DNA of 39,116 bases from Akkermansiaceae bacterium UBA5020 (GTDB lineage Bacteria; Verrucomicrobiota; Verrucomicrobiia; Verrucomicrobiales; DEV007): the NCBI GenBank assembly GCA_002396885.1, contig DGXY01000110.1, positions 39,128 to 78,243 on the forward strand, in the 5' to 3' direction. How positions within the stretch are numbered: the first letter of the stretch is position 1; each line of letters begins with the position of its first letter. Under the pieces are notes generated by a model, which saw only the letters and a list, made by a program, of their open reading frames with translations, searched no databases and was not told the origin of the DNA. This document shows positions 15,471 to 23,668 of this stretch, piece by piece. Both the position numbers and the translations under genes were made by a program.

Positions 15471-17019
15471 CCACCTTCCCGTCCTCGTCCTCCTCGCGCC
15501 GCTCTTCGGAGCGATCGCCATCGGCCTCTTTGGGATGCGCGATCACCGTGTCTGCCTGCCCGTGGTCCTGTCGGCTCTCGTCCTCTCGCTGTGCTGTGCC
15601 ATCGGGATCGTGCTCAAGGTGCATGCGGGCGGCACGCTCGACTACTTCGTCGCGGGATGGAAGGCCCCGCGCGGCATCGGCATCGTCCTGCGCGCCGATG
15701 CGATCAACAGCCCCATCCTCGTCGTCATCGCCATCGTCGCGATTCTCGCCGCGGTCTTCACGGTCCGGCACGCCGGCGAGCGCGACACCGAAAAGACACC
15801 CCACTTCTACATCCTCTTCCTCCTCCTCTGCGTCGGCCTTTTTGGCATCACCATCACCGGAGACGCTTTCAATGTTTTCGTCCTCATCGAAGTCACCGCC
15901 CTGACGAGTTATGGGCTCATCGCCATCGGCGGCTCGAAGCGCTGCAAGGTCGCGGCCTTCCACTACCTCATCATGGGCACGGTGGGAGCCTCTTTTTACC
16001 TGATCGGGGTCGGCTATCTCTACCTGAAGCTGGGCTCGCTCAACATGCAGGATATCCACACCATCCTCGCGTCGAACGAATCTCTCGCCGACTCGCGCGC
16101 GATCCGCACCGCCTTCGTCTTCATCCTCGTCGGGATCTGGACGAAGATGGCCTTCTTCCCCCTCCATGGCTGGCTCCCGAACGCCTATAGCTACAGTCCC
16201 TCGGGCAGCGCCGCGATCCTCGCCCCGCTCGTCACGAAGGTCTCGGTCTACGTGATGGTTCGCATGATGGTCAGTGTCTTCGGGCTCGACCACCTCGAGG
16301 CGAATGTCGAGTGGGGTCACTTCGTCGTCTGGCTCGCGATCATCGCCATCGCCGCCGGATCAACGATGGCCCTTGCCCAGCGCGAGATCAAAAAGATGCT
16401 CTGCTGCCTCATCATCGCCGAAGTCGGCTACATGGTCGGAGGCGCCTGGCTCGGGGATCCCCAGCGATGGGGTCTTACCGGCACGGTCTACCACATCCTC
16501 GCCGACGCCCTCATGACCTCCTGCCTCTTCCTCGCCGCCGGTGCCTTCGCAAAGTGGCACGGGGCAGCGAAACTCGAGGATCTCTCCGGTCTCTTCCGCA
16601 AGATGCCGCTCGCCGCGACCGGCTTTGTCGTCGGCGGACTCGCCATCATCGGGGTGCCGCCCACCTGCGGTTTCTACAGCAAATTCTACCTCATCCGCGG
16701 GGCGATCGAGGCGGGACATTGGGTCTACGTCGCAGCCCTTCTTGCTTCCAGCCTCGTCAACGCGGTGCTTTTCTTTCGCATTTTCGAGATCGCCTACTTC
16801 GGCAAAAACCCCGTCGAGTCCCATGGACACGGCGATGACCATGGGCACGACCACGAGAGCGAGCCCGTCGTGCGCCGCGAGCCTCCCCTGCACGCCCTCA
16901 TCCCCCTGCTCGCCGCCGCCGCTCTGGTGATTTTGTTAGGGCTATGCAACGGTACCGTCGTCGAGTTCATCCGCACGGGCCTCATCGAGACCGCCACGGT
17001 CGTTTCCACCGGCAGATAA
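15463..17019 (+). CDS. mrpD: MrpD-type antiporter subunit 1 (ND2/NuoN-like), TM8 Lys replaced
   Basis: A 518-residue polytopic proton-translocating subunit. Visible charged residues are Glu143 in TM5 (VLIEVTALTSYG), Lys228 in TM7 (WTKMAFFPLHGWLP) and Lys259 (LVTKVSVYVMVR). In TM8 the segment reads HILADALMTSCLF, whereas the two paralogues downstream read HIAAHAVAKITLF and HAFCHIIYKSLLW. The central lysine is therefore Thr352 here and the preceding histidine is Asp348. A loop at about 452-465 holds five histidines (HGHGDDHGHDH). It overlaps mrpC by 8 bases and is followed directly by the second paralogue. The family is certain; the ion-coupling competence is uncertain because of the substitution. 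Confidence 0.9.
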   Translation: MSDHLPVLVLLAPLFGAIAIGLFGMRDHRVCLPVVLSALVLSLCCAIGIVLKVHAGGTLDYFVAGWKAPRGIGIVLRADAINSPILVVIAIVAILAAVFTVRHAGERDTEKTPHFYILFLLLCVGLFGITITGDAFNVFVLIEVTALTSYGLIAIGGSKRCKVAAFHYLIMGTVGASFYLIGVGYLYLKLGSLNMQDIHTILASNESLADSRAIRTAFVFILVGIWTKMAFFPLHGWLPNAYSYSPSGSAAILAPLVTKVSVYVMVRMMVSVFGLDHLEANVEWGHFVVWLAIIAIAAGSTMALAQREIKKMLCCLIIAEVGYMVGGAWLGDPQRWGLTGTVYHILADALMTSCLFLAAGAFAKWHGAAKLEDLSGLFRKMPLAATGFVVGGLAIIGVPPTCGFYSKFYLIRGAIEAGHWVYVAALLASSLVNAVLFFRIFEIAYFGKNPVESHGHGDDHGHDHESEPVVRREPPLHALIPLLAAAALVILLGLCNGTVVEFIRTGLIETATVVSTGR

Positions 17020-18537
17020 GTGATGGAGAATTCCGTGCACAGCTACCTTCCCCTCTGGGCCTGCCTCGCCTCGCTTGCGGCCGTCCCCCTCATCGTCCTT
17101 TTCCGCCGGGAGATCTTCCTCCGTGAACTCGTCACCTTCGGGGCGGGCGCGCTGAAATTCGCCTTCGTGCTCGCGATGCTGCCGATCATCCTCGAGGGCA
17201 AGGTCATCGTCCTGACCCTCGTCGACGGCATCGGTGGGATCAACGTGCCCATCGCCTTCCGCGTCGACGGTCTCGGGATGCTCTTCGCCCTCGTTGCCTC
17301 CTCGCTCTGGATCCTCACCTCGCTCTATGCGGTCGGCTACATGCGCGGCCTCCACGAGCCTTCGCAGACGCGCTTCTTCGCCTTCTTCGCCCTCTCCCTC
17401 TGCGCCACCCTCGGCGTCGCTTTCGCGGGAAATCTTTTCACGCTCTATCTCTTCTACGAGATGCTCTCGCTCTCGACCTGGCCCCTCGTCACCCATCATC
17501 AGGACAAGGAGGCCCGCACCGGAGGACGCACTTACCTCTCCTACCTTCTCGGCACCTCCATCGCCTTTGCCCTTCCCGCGATCCTCTACACCTACGTGCG
17601 CAGCGGCGGCGAGGTCGCCTTCGGCCCCGAGGCCATCCTCGCGGAGAGCAATCTCGACTACTGGCCCGCCCTCGCCCTGCTCCTCGCCTTCGCTTTCGGC
17701 TTTTCGAAAGCGGGCCTCATGCCTTTCCATTCGTGGCTGCCCGGAGCCATGGTCGCGCCGACGCCCGTCTCGGCCTTGCTCCACGCCGTCGCCGTCGTCA
17801 AAGTCGGGGTCTTCTGCATCATCCGCGTCGTCACCGGCGTGTTTGGGGTGGATCTGTTAGGGCGCCTCGGCGTCAACGATGTGCTCGCTTGGATCGCCGC
17901 CTTCACTGTCATCACTTCCTCCCTCATCGCCCTGACGCAGGACAACCTGAAGCGCCGCCTCGCCTTTTCCACAATCGGCCAGCTCGCCTACATCGTCCTG
18001 GGCGCGGCCTTGATCACGAAACTCTCCCTCACCGGCAGCGTCCTCCACATCGCCGCGCACGCCGTCGCGAAGATCACCCTCTTCTTCTGTGCCGGAGCCA
18101 TCTTCGTCGCCACCGGGAAAAAATACGTCAGCCAACTCGCCGGGCTCGGCCGCACCATGCCGATCACGATGGGGGCCTTCTTCCTTGGCTCACTCGGTGT
18201 CATCGGCCTGCCGCCCAGCCTTGGACTGATCAGCAAATTCCACCTCGTCGTCGGCGCGGCCGATGCGGGCGAGATCGCGCTGCTCTGCGTCTTCCTGACC
18301 AGCACCCTCCTCAACGCCGCCTACTTCCTGCCTCTCGTGTGGATCGCCTTTTTCCCGAAGAAGGGCAGCATTCCCGCCGAACTCGACCGGCCCTTCTCCT
18401 GGGCGGGAGTGCGCGAAGCCCCCTGGGCCTGCGTCGTGCCTCTCGCCATCACCGCCCTGCTTTCGACCGGGCTCTTTTTCTGCTCCGGCTTTCTCCAGGA
18501 GCTGACCGGACAATTCATCAAGGGCATTGGCCTCTGA
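17020..18537 (+). CDS. MrpD-type antiporter subunit 2 (ND2/NuoM-like)
   Basis: About 505 residues. The GTG at 17020 and the ATG at 17023 are adjacent candidate starts directly after the mrpD stop. It shows the antiporter hallmarks: a TM5 glutamate (LYLFYEMLSLSTWP), TM7 lysines (FSKAGLMPFHSWLPGAM and AVAVVKVGVFC) and the TM8 lysine in HIAAHAVAKITLFF. A proline-rich FLGSLGVIGLPPSLGLISKF follows. This is a second full channel subunit in the same operon, and it may take the place of the NuoL-like half of MrpA. The gene order and complete set of charged residues suggest that it is active. Confidence 0.9.
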   Translation: MMENSVHSYLPLWACLASLAAVPLIVLFRREIFLRELVTFGAGALKFAFVLAMLPIILEGKVIVLTLVDGIGGINVPIAFRVDGLGMLFALVASSLWILTSLYAVGYMRGLHEPSQTRFFAFFALSLCATLGVAFAGNLFTLYLFYEMLSLSTWPLVTHHQDKEARTGGRTYLSYLLGTSIAFALPAILYTYVRSGGEVAFGPEAILAESNLDYWPALALLLAFAFGFSKAGLMPFHSWLPGAMVAPTPVSALLHAVAVVKVGVFCIIRVVTGVFGVDLLGRLGVNDVLAWIAAFTVITSSLIALTQDNLKRRLAFSTIGQLAYIVLGAALITKLSLTGSVLHIAAHAVAKITLFFCAGAIFVATGKKYVSQLAGLGRTMPITMGAFFLGSLGVIGLPPSLGLISKFHLVVGAADAGEIALLCVFLTSTLLNAAYFLPLVWIAFFPKKGSIPAELDRPFSWAGVREAPWACVVPLAITALLSTGLFFCSGFLQELTGQFIKGIGL

Positions 18538-18544
18538 CACGACC

Positions 18545-18871
18545 ATGCAAGGCAGGGATTTGAAGAAAGAAAACGATTGGTTCGACCGTCCCGCGTCGCG
18601 GCGGCTGCTCTGGCGTCTCCTCTACGGTGCGTGCACCGTTTCCGTCCTCCTTGAGCTCGTCCTCATCGCGACCCACCAACGGCACGGACACTTCGGCAAA
18701 ACATCGCCGGACGGCTGGTGGTTCTTTTACGCCCTCCTCGGCTTTATCGCCTGCGCCCTCATGATCCTCGCGGCCAAAGGGCTCGGAGCCTGGCTGAAGC
18801 GCCCCGAGGATTATTACGCCGAGACGGAGGAAACCACCCTGCCGGAAGACATCGATGAATCCCTTCGCTGA
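18545..18871 (+). CDS. Small two-span membrane protein embedded in the antiporter operon
   Basis: A 108-residue product from the ATG at 18545; a TTG at 18527 would overlap the previous stop. It has a basic cytoplasmic start (LKKENDWFDRPASRRLLWRL), two hydrophobic spans (LLYGACTVSVLLELVLIA and WWFFYALLGFIACALMILAA) and, between them, HQRHGHFGKTSPDG. After span 2 it ends KGLGAWLKRPEDYY and an acidic tail. No characterised family comes to mind, but small proteins of this layout accompany MrpD-like genes in other bacteria as far as I know. It overlaps the third channel gene by 17 bases. The role is unknown: probably assembly or a structural subunit. Confidence 0.78.
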   Translation: MQGRDLKKENDWFDRPASRRLLWRLLYGACTVSVLLELVLIATHQRHGHFGKTSPDGWWFFYALLGFIACALMILAAKGLGAWLKRPEDYYAETEETTLPEDIDESLR

Positions 18872-20675
18872 AATCCACCCCGCCTTGATCCTCCTCGTGG
18901 GGGCTCTCTTCGTGCCGCTCTTCCGCGGCGTCTGGCGCAGCGCGTGGACGATCCTCCTGCCCGTGCTCGCCCTTGCCGCCGTCTCCGCCTTGCCGTCTCC
19001 TGGCGAAGGCGCCCAGTGGACTGGCTGGACCCTGCGCGTCCTGCCTTGGGTGAACGAACCGCTCACCTTCCTGCGCGTCGACGGGCTTTCCAAAGCCTTC
19101 GCCTACATCTTTACGATCAACGCCATCGCCGCCTTCGTCTTCGCCTTCTACGTGAAAGAGAGCGGCCAGCACGTCGCCGCGCTTGTTTACATCGGGGCGG
19201 CCCTCGGCGCGGTCTTCGCGGGCGACCTTGTCTCGCTCTATGTGTTCTGGGAAGTAATGGCCGTCGCCTCGACCTTCGTCATTCTCGCGCGTCGTACCGA
19301 GAAGGCCAAGGGTTCGGCCTACCGCTACGTCCTCATCCACCTCCTCGGCGGTCTTTTCTTCCTTGCCGGACTTGCCATCACCGTCGCGCAGACCGGGTCG
19401 ATCGCCTTCGACGGCTTCGATTTTGGAACCGAACAAAACGCCGGCACTTGGCTGATTCTTCTCGGCTTCCTCGTCAATGCGGCCGCCCCGCCCTTCTCCG
19501 CCTGGCTCTCCGATGCCTATCCCGAGGCCAGTGTCACCGGCGGCCTCATCCTCAGCGCTTATACCACGAAGACCGCCGTCTACGCCCTCCTCCGCGGCTA
19601 CGAAGGCTGGGAACCGCTCATTTGGGTGGGCTGCATCATGTCGATCTACGGCATCATCTACGCGCTGCTCGAAAACGACATGCGGCGCATCCTCGCCTAT
19701 TCGATCATCAACCAGGTCGGATTCATGGTCTGCGCCGCGGGCATCGGAGGGCCCATCGCGATCAGCGGAGCGACGGCCCATGCCTTCTGCCACATCATCT
19801 ACAAGTCGCTTCTCTGGATGTCGGCCGGAGCCGTCCTCTACCGTGTCGGGAAAAGCAAATGCACCGACCTCGGCGGCCTCTACAAGACAATGCCATGGAC
19901 CTTGACCTTCGGCACGATCGGCGCGCTCGCCATCTCCGCGGTCCCACTGACAAGCGGGTTCACCAGCAAGACCATCATTCTCCACGCCGCCGAGCAGGAG
20001 CACCTCTTCTGGCCCTGGCTCATCCTCGAAGCCGCCTCCGCCGGTGTCTTCCTCCACGCCGGGATCAAGTTCCCCTACTTTGTCTTCTTCAATCAGGACC
20101 GCGGGCTGCGTCCGAAAGAAGCACCTCCTTCGATGCTTCTCGCGATGGGAGCCCTCTCCTTCCTCTGTCTCTACCTCGGGATCCACCCACAGCCGCTCTA
20201 CGACATCCTCCCCTATCACGTCGATTACAACGCCTGGACCGTGCCCCACGTCATCGCCCAGACCCAGTTGCTGATGCTTTCGGCGCTCGTCTTCTTCCTC
20301 TTCCTGCCGATGCTGAAACGCACCGCGACGATCTCGCTCGACACCGACTGGTTCTACCGGAAAGGCGGAGACGCCTTCTACTGGCTCGCCGACAAGAGCC
20401 TCAATGCGATCAACGCCGCCGCCTCGCGGTTCTTCCTCGGCAAGGTCGTCGACGGCGTCACGAACTTCTTCGAGTCGGGCCTGCCGCGTCTCGCCTGCCT
20501 CTTCATGACCCCGATCTGGAAACTGATGGGCCACGACACCGCGGAAATCGAGGAAGAACGCCACGCCCTCTTCCGCCGCGCCAAGATCGGCGCCTTCCCC
20601 GTCAGCATCACCGCCTTCTGCGCCGTGATTTTGCTGGGATTGCTGACGGCGTATTATTACGCCGCAGGCAAGTGA
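18855..20675 (+). CDS. MrpD-type antiporter subunit 3 with long C-terminal extension
   Basis: A 606-residue ND2-like subunit, about 100 residues longer than the other two. The key residues are present: a TM5 glutamate (YVFWEVMAVAS), a TM7/8 lysine (AYTTKTAVYALLR), HAFCHIIYKSLLW with the TM8 lysine, and a lysine in a late span (AGIKFPYFVFF). After about residue 490 there is an amphipathic stretch (DTDWFYRKGGDAFYWLADKS, then a MTPIWKLMGHDTAEIEEE helix) and a final span (ITAFCAVILLGLLTAYYYA). This layout recalls the lateral-helix extension of NuoL and MrpA. It may be the NuoL/MrpA equivalent in this operon, which is inference. It converges with the HDAC gene 3 bases away. Confidence 0.88.
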   Translation: MNPFAEIHPALILLVGALFVPLFRGVWRSAWTILLPVLALAAVSALPSPGEGAQWTGWTLRVLPWVNEPLTFLRVDGLSKAFAYIFTINAIAAFVFAFYVKESGQHVAALVYIGAALGAVFAGDLVSLYVFWEVMAVASTFVILARRTEKAKGSAYRYVLIHLLGGLFFLAGLAITVAQTGSIAFDGFDFGTEQNAGTWLILLGFLVNAAAPPFSAWLSDAYPEASVTGGLILSAYTTKTAVYALLRGYEGWEPLIWVGCIMSIYGIIYALLENDMRRILAYSIINQVGFMVCAAGIGGPIAISGATAHAFCHIIYKSLLWMSAGAVLYRVGKSKCTDLGGLYKTMPWTLTFGTIGALAISAVPLTSGFTSKTIILHAAEQEHLFWPWLILEAASAGVFLHAGIKFPYFVFFNQDRGLRPKEAPPSMLLAMGALSFLCLYLGIHPQPLYDILPYHVDYNAWTVPHVIAQTQLLMLSALVFFLFLPMLKRTATISLDTDWFYRKGGDAFYWLADKSLNAINAAASRFFLGKVVDGVTNFFESGLPRLACLFMTPIWKLMGHDTAEIEEERHALFRRAKIGAFPVSITAFCAVILLGLLTAYYYAAGK

Positions 20676-20678
20676 GGT

Positions 20679-21635
20679 TCACTCTCCCCGCAAAGCCCGC
20701 ACGTGGCTCTCGACTGCCTTGGCGAGGCCGTTCTGATTGTAGCCACCTTCAAGCACCGAGACGAGACGTCCTCCCGCGTAGGAGTCGGCCATTTCGAGGA
20801 GCACCCCGGTGAGGGTCGCAAAATCCTCATCGGTGAGGGTGAACTGTCCCAAGGGATCGCCGAGACGGCTGTCGAAGCCCGCTGAAAGAAGAATCAGGTC
20901 GGGCTTGAAGTCGCGCATCTTCTCGGCGAAAGCGCCGCGGAAGGCCTCCCCGATCTCCTTCATCCCGGATCCGCCCGGCAGGGGCACGTTGAGGGTGGTG
21001 CCGCGTCCGGCTCCCACGCCCGTCTCGTCCTTCGCTCCCGTGCCGGGATACCACGGCGATTGATGGGTCGAGAAAAAGAAGACGCTGCCATCCTCGTAGA
21101 AGATGTCCTGCGTTCCGTTGCCGTGATGGACATCCCAATCGACGATCGCGACCCGCTCGAGCCCGTGTTTGCGCTGCGCGTAACGCGCCGCGATGGCGAC
21201 GTTGTTGAAGAGGCAGAAGCCCATCCCCCGGTCGGGCGTGGCATGGTGGCCGGGCGGACGCACCGCACAAAAAGCGTTCGCCCAGTCGCCCGCGATCACC
21301 CCGTCGACCGCATTGAGGAGCCCACCGGCCGCCGCCCGCGCCACGTCGAGGGAACGCGGGCCGTAGTTCGTGTCGCCCGTAGTGAGCTGGCCCGAACCAG
21401 TCCCATCGACCTCGGCGAGGACAGTCTTCAAATAGCCGTCGGTGTGGACGAGCCGGATCTCGTCGTCGGTCACGGCACGCCCCTTCACGACGGGACATTC
21501 CGCGGTCAGACCCGAAGACTCGAGCCGGTCCACGATCGCAAGAATGCGGCCGGGCGCCTCGGGATGGTGCTCTCCCGGGTCATGCCCAGTGAAGTCACGG
21601 TCGAGGAGGAGGGCGGTGGCGGGTTTTCGGTCCAT
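20679..21635 (-). CDS. Histone-deacetylase-family (HDAC/AcuC-like) amidohydrolase
   Basis: A 318-residue zinc deacetylase of the arginase/HDAC fold. Active-site elements are all present: RPPGHHATP (His130, His131), GFCLFNNVAIAA, the zinc ligands in DWDVHHGNGTQ (Asp168, His170) and SAGFD (Asp255), and the transition-state Tyr299 in LEGGYN. Bacterial members deacetylate acetyl-lysine, acetylpolyamines or small amides. The GFCLFNN and DWDVHHGNGTQ forms fit the class II-like branch. No acuA/acsA gene is adjacent, so an acetyl-CoA synthetase control role is not supported by context. It shares the minus strand with the DUF3592 gene. Confidence 0.93.
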   Translation of the reverse strand: MDRKPATALLLDRDFTGHDPGEHHPEAPGRILAIVDRLESSGLTAECPVVKGRAVTDDEIRLVHTDGYLKTVLAEVDGTGSGQLTTGDTNYGPRSLDVARAAAGGLLNAVDGVIAGDWANAFCAVRPPGHHATPDRGMGFCLFNNVAIAARYAQRKHGLERVAIVDWDVHHGNGTQDIFYEDGSVFFFSTHQSPWYPGTGAKDETGVGAGRGTTLNVPLPGGSGMKEIGEAFRGAFAEKMRDFKPDLILLSAGFDSRLGDPLGQFTLTDEDFATLTGVLLEMADSYAGGRLVSVLEGGYNQNGLAKAVESHVRALRGE

Positions 21636-21662
21636 CGATCAAATGCCGCTTGAGAATGAAGA

Positions 21663-22196
21663 TCACGCCTTCTTCCGGAACAAGGCCGAAAAGATCATGC
21701 CCGCACCGCCGACGATGAAGAGGCACGGAAACCAGATCGTGTAGAGCGCGGCTTTCGAATCTTTCTTCAAGACGACGAGTTCAGGTGCGTCGGGATCGAG
21801 ATAACACACCGTCTCGTTGCCGGCCGCATACGCTTCGATCTTCGACTTCAACTTGCGTGGATCACTCGCCTCGGTGGGAAGGCGCTTGATGCGGTTCCCG
21901 ATGTAGTCGTGCCCGTTCCACTGGTAGCGGTAGGTGACCTCGAGGAGGTATTTCGGCATGCCGCGCTGGTTCAGTTGCGTGTCATCGACCGCGAGCGTCT
22001 CGATACGGCAGGGCACCTCGACCCAGGTATCCATCTGCGTGGCACGCTGGTAGGAATCCCACAAATACGTCACCAAGGCCCACGCGACCCCGATGAGGAT
22101 CAAACCCATGAGGCATTTCCAGATCCGCCCGCCAAGATCTCGGGGAACCGGGGTGGTCGGGAAGGGGGCGGAAGGACTGTCAGGCTCGTTTTTCAC
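21663..22196 (-). CDS. DUF3592 membrane protein
   Basis: A 177-residue protein. A Pro-rich N-terminal tail precedes a membrane span (CLMGLILIGVAWALVTYLW, about 28-46). An extracytoplasmic domain has the DUF3592 pattern (WVEVPCRIETLAV, then YLLEVTYRYQWNGHDYIGNRI and ETVCYLDPDAPELVVLKK). A second span (YTIWFPCLFIVGGAGMIFSALF) lies near the C-terminus. Function is unknown for the family. It is divergent from yqeY with only 35 bases between the starts, so both would have very short leaders. Confidence 0.85.
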   Translation of the reverse strand: MKNEPDSPSAPFPTTPVPRDLGGRIWKCLMGLILIGVAWALVTYLWDSYQRATQMDTWVEVPCRIETLAVDDTQLNQRGMPKYLLEVTYRYQWNGHDYIGNRIKRLPTEASDPRKLKSKIEAYAAGNETVCYLDPDAPELVVLKKDSKAALYTIWFPCLFIVGGAGMIFSALFRKKA

Positions 22197-22231
22197 GTCG
22201 CGGAATGGTTGAAGACGCGTAGCTTAGCCGC

Positions 22232-22687
22232 ATGAGCGAATTATCCCAACAGATTACGGAGGACATGAAAAACGCGATGCGTGAGAAAAACACGCTCGCC
22301 CTCGGAGCGATCCGCATGCTGAAGTCGGCCATCAAGAATGCCGCCATTGAAAAAGGCGGCGCCGACGCGGAACTGACCGATCCCGAAATCATCACCGTGA
22401 TCCGCCGCGAGGTGAAGAAACGCCAGGATTCCGTCGAGCAATACACCACCGCGGGCCGGATGGAACTCGTTGAGCAGGAGGAAGCCGAGATCGCGGTGCT
22501 GAACGGTTATCTCCCCGAGCCCCTCAGCGAAGCCGACCTCCTCGCCATCATCGATGCCGCCATCGCCGAGACGGGCGCGACCTCGCGCAAGGAAATGGGC
22601 GCGGTGATGAAGCTCGTGCAGGATCGCACCGCCGGCCGCGCCGACGGGAAGACCCTTTCCAAGGCCGTCATGGCCAAGCTGGGCTGA
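22232..22687 (+). CDS. yqeY: GatB/YqeY domain protein
   Basis: A 151-residue protein of the stand-alone YqeY type, related to the tail domain of the amidotransferase subunit GatB. The start ITEDMKNAMREKNTLALGAIRMLKSAIKN, the middle RREVKKRQDSVEQYTTAGR and the end MGAVMKLVQDRTAGRADGKT are typical. It may bind tRNA or aid aminoacyl-tRNA amidation, but this is not proven for the family. It sits 25 bases before ispD on the same strand. A tagctt box lies 6 bases before the ATG, which would imply a leaderless or near-leaderless message. Confidence 0.94.
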   Translation: MSELSQQITEDMKNAMREKNTLALGAIRMLKSAIKNAAIEKGGADAELTDPEIITVIRREVKKRQDSVEQYTTAGRMELVEQEEAEIAVLNGYLPEPLSEADLLAIIDAAIAETGATSRKEMGAVMKLVQDRTAGRADGKTLSKAVMAKLG

Positions 22688-22712
22688 GGTCCCGGCCCTT
22701 CTCCAACACGGC

Positions 22713-23399
22713 ATGAGGGTCTCCGCCATCCTCGTCGCCGCCGGGAGCAGCCGGCGGATGGGATTCGACAAACTCTCCGCCGCTCTCGCCGGCGAGAGCG
22801 TGCTGGTGCGTTCCCTCCTCGCCTTCGAGGCCTGCCCAGAGGTGGGTGAAATCCGCGTGGTGACGAATCCGGAGAAATTCGATGAAGTGACCGAAGCGGC
22901 GCGACGTCTCGGACTCGCGAAATTTGTCGAGGTCATCGCGGGAGGCGCCGAGCGCCATCTTTCCGTCCATGCCGGACTCAAGCGCGTCGGCGGGGACTAC
23001 GAACTCGTCGCGGTTCACGATGCGGCACGCCCCCTCGTGACCCCCGCCGCAATTTCGCGCTGTGTCTCCGTCGCGGCATCATACGGAGCCGCCACCCTCG
23101 CCCATCGCGTCGCCGATACCCTGAAGCGCGGCAACGCCGCAGGCGAAGTCGTCGATGCTGTCTCGCGCGACGATCTCTGGGCAATGGAGACGCCGCAGAT
23201 CTTTTCCACCGCCCTGCTCTGCGAAGCCTATGCGGGTGTCCTCGCCAGGGGCGAAGTGGTCACGGACGAAGTCTCGGCCGTCACCGCCCTGGGCCGGGTC
23301 GTGAAGCTGGTGGAAAACACCGAGCCCAATTTGAAAATCACCGTCCCCGGGGATCTCGCGGTAGCGGCGGCGATTCTGCGGAGTCGGGATCAAGGATGA
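22713..23399 (+). CDS. ispD: 2-C-methyl-D-erythritol 4-phosphate cytidylyltransferase IspD
   Basis: A 228-residue nucleotidyltransferase catalysing the third step of the MEP isoprenoid pathway (MEP + CTP to CDP-ME). Visible motifs are the CTP-binding LVAAGSSRRMGFDK at 7-20, the substrate segment VHDAARPLVTP near residue 107, TPQIF and TDEVSAV in the last third, and ENTEPNLKITVPGDLAVA at the end. It follows yqeY by 25 bases and is probably co-transcribed. The length fits the family (about 225-240). It supplies isoprenoid precursors and indicates a MEP-pathway organism. Confidence 0.95.
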   Translation: MRVSAILVAAGSSRRMGFDKLSAALAGESVLVRSLLAFEACPEVGEIRVVTNPEKFDEVTEAARRLGLAKFVEVIAGGAERHLSVHAGLKRVGGDYELVAVHDAARPLVTPAAISRCVSVAASYGAATLAHRVADTLKRGNAAGEVVDAVSRDDLWAMETPQIFSTALLCEAYAGVLARGEVVTDEVSAVTALGRVVKLVENTEPNLKITVPGDLAVAAAILRSRDQG

Positions 23400-23417
23400 C
23401 GATCCGCTGTGACCGTC

Positions 23418-23624
23418 TCAACGTCCGAATCGCTTTTTGACCTTCGCGAAACACGCTTTCTTCTCCTCGGGCGTGCTCTTCAGCCGACACTTGGCGATCG
23501 CCCTGGCCTTTTGGCTTTGCTGGGCCGCGTGATCCGTCCCGTTGTGGGCAAGCGCGGTGTGAGGTCCTCCGATGCCGGCTAGCAGGAGAAGCAGCGTAAT
23601 GACAAGTGCGCTTTTGGGGTTCAT
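23418..23624 (-). CDS. Small secreted protein, 68 aa, unknown
   Basis: The ATG at 23624 opens a clear signal peptide (MNPKSALVITLLLLLAGIGG, cleavage near ALA-HNG). The mature part is about 40 residues, rich in Lys and Ala, with two cysteines (AKCRLKSTPEEKKACFAKVKKRFGR) that could form one disulfide. An upstream in-frame ATG at 23690 would hide the signal peptide and overlap the QueD-like gene. Small exported proteins with this KSxPEEKKACxAKVKK tail recall PsiF-repeat-like proteins, but I am not certain. It converges with ispD. Confidence 0.65.
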   Translation of the reverse strand: MNPKSALVITLLLLLAGIGGPHTALAHNGTDHAAQQSQKARAIAKCRLKSTPEEKKACFAKVKKRFGR

Positions 23625-23668
23625 GGTCGAATCAGATTGGTTTCTTCGAATCAAAATCAAGTTGGGCT

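Noticed and set aside
18759..20564. Long minus-strand frame opposite the third antiporter subunit
   Set aside because: The composition is dominated by Glu, Asp, Gly and Arg, as usual for the antisense of hydrophobic membrane proteins.
18944..20812. 622-codon Arg/His/Pro-rich frame overlapping the third antiporter subunit
   Set aside because: It is an out-of-frame reading of the same gene with no domain resemblance.
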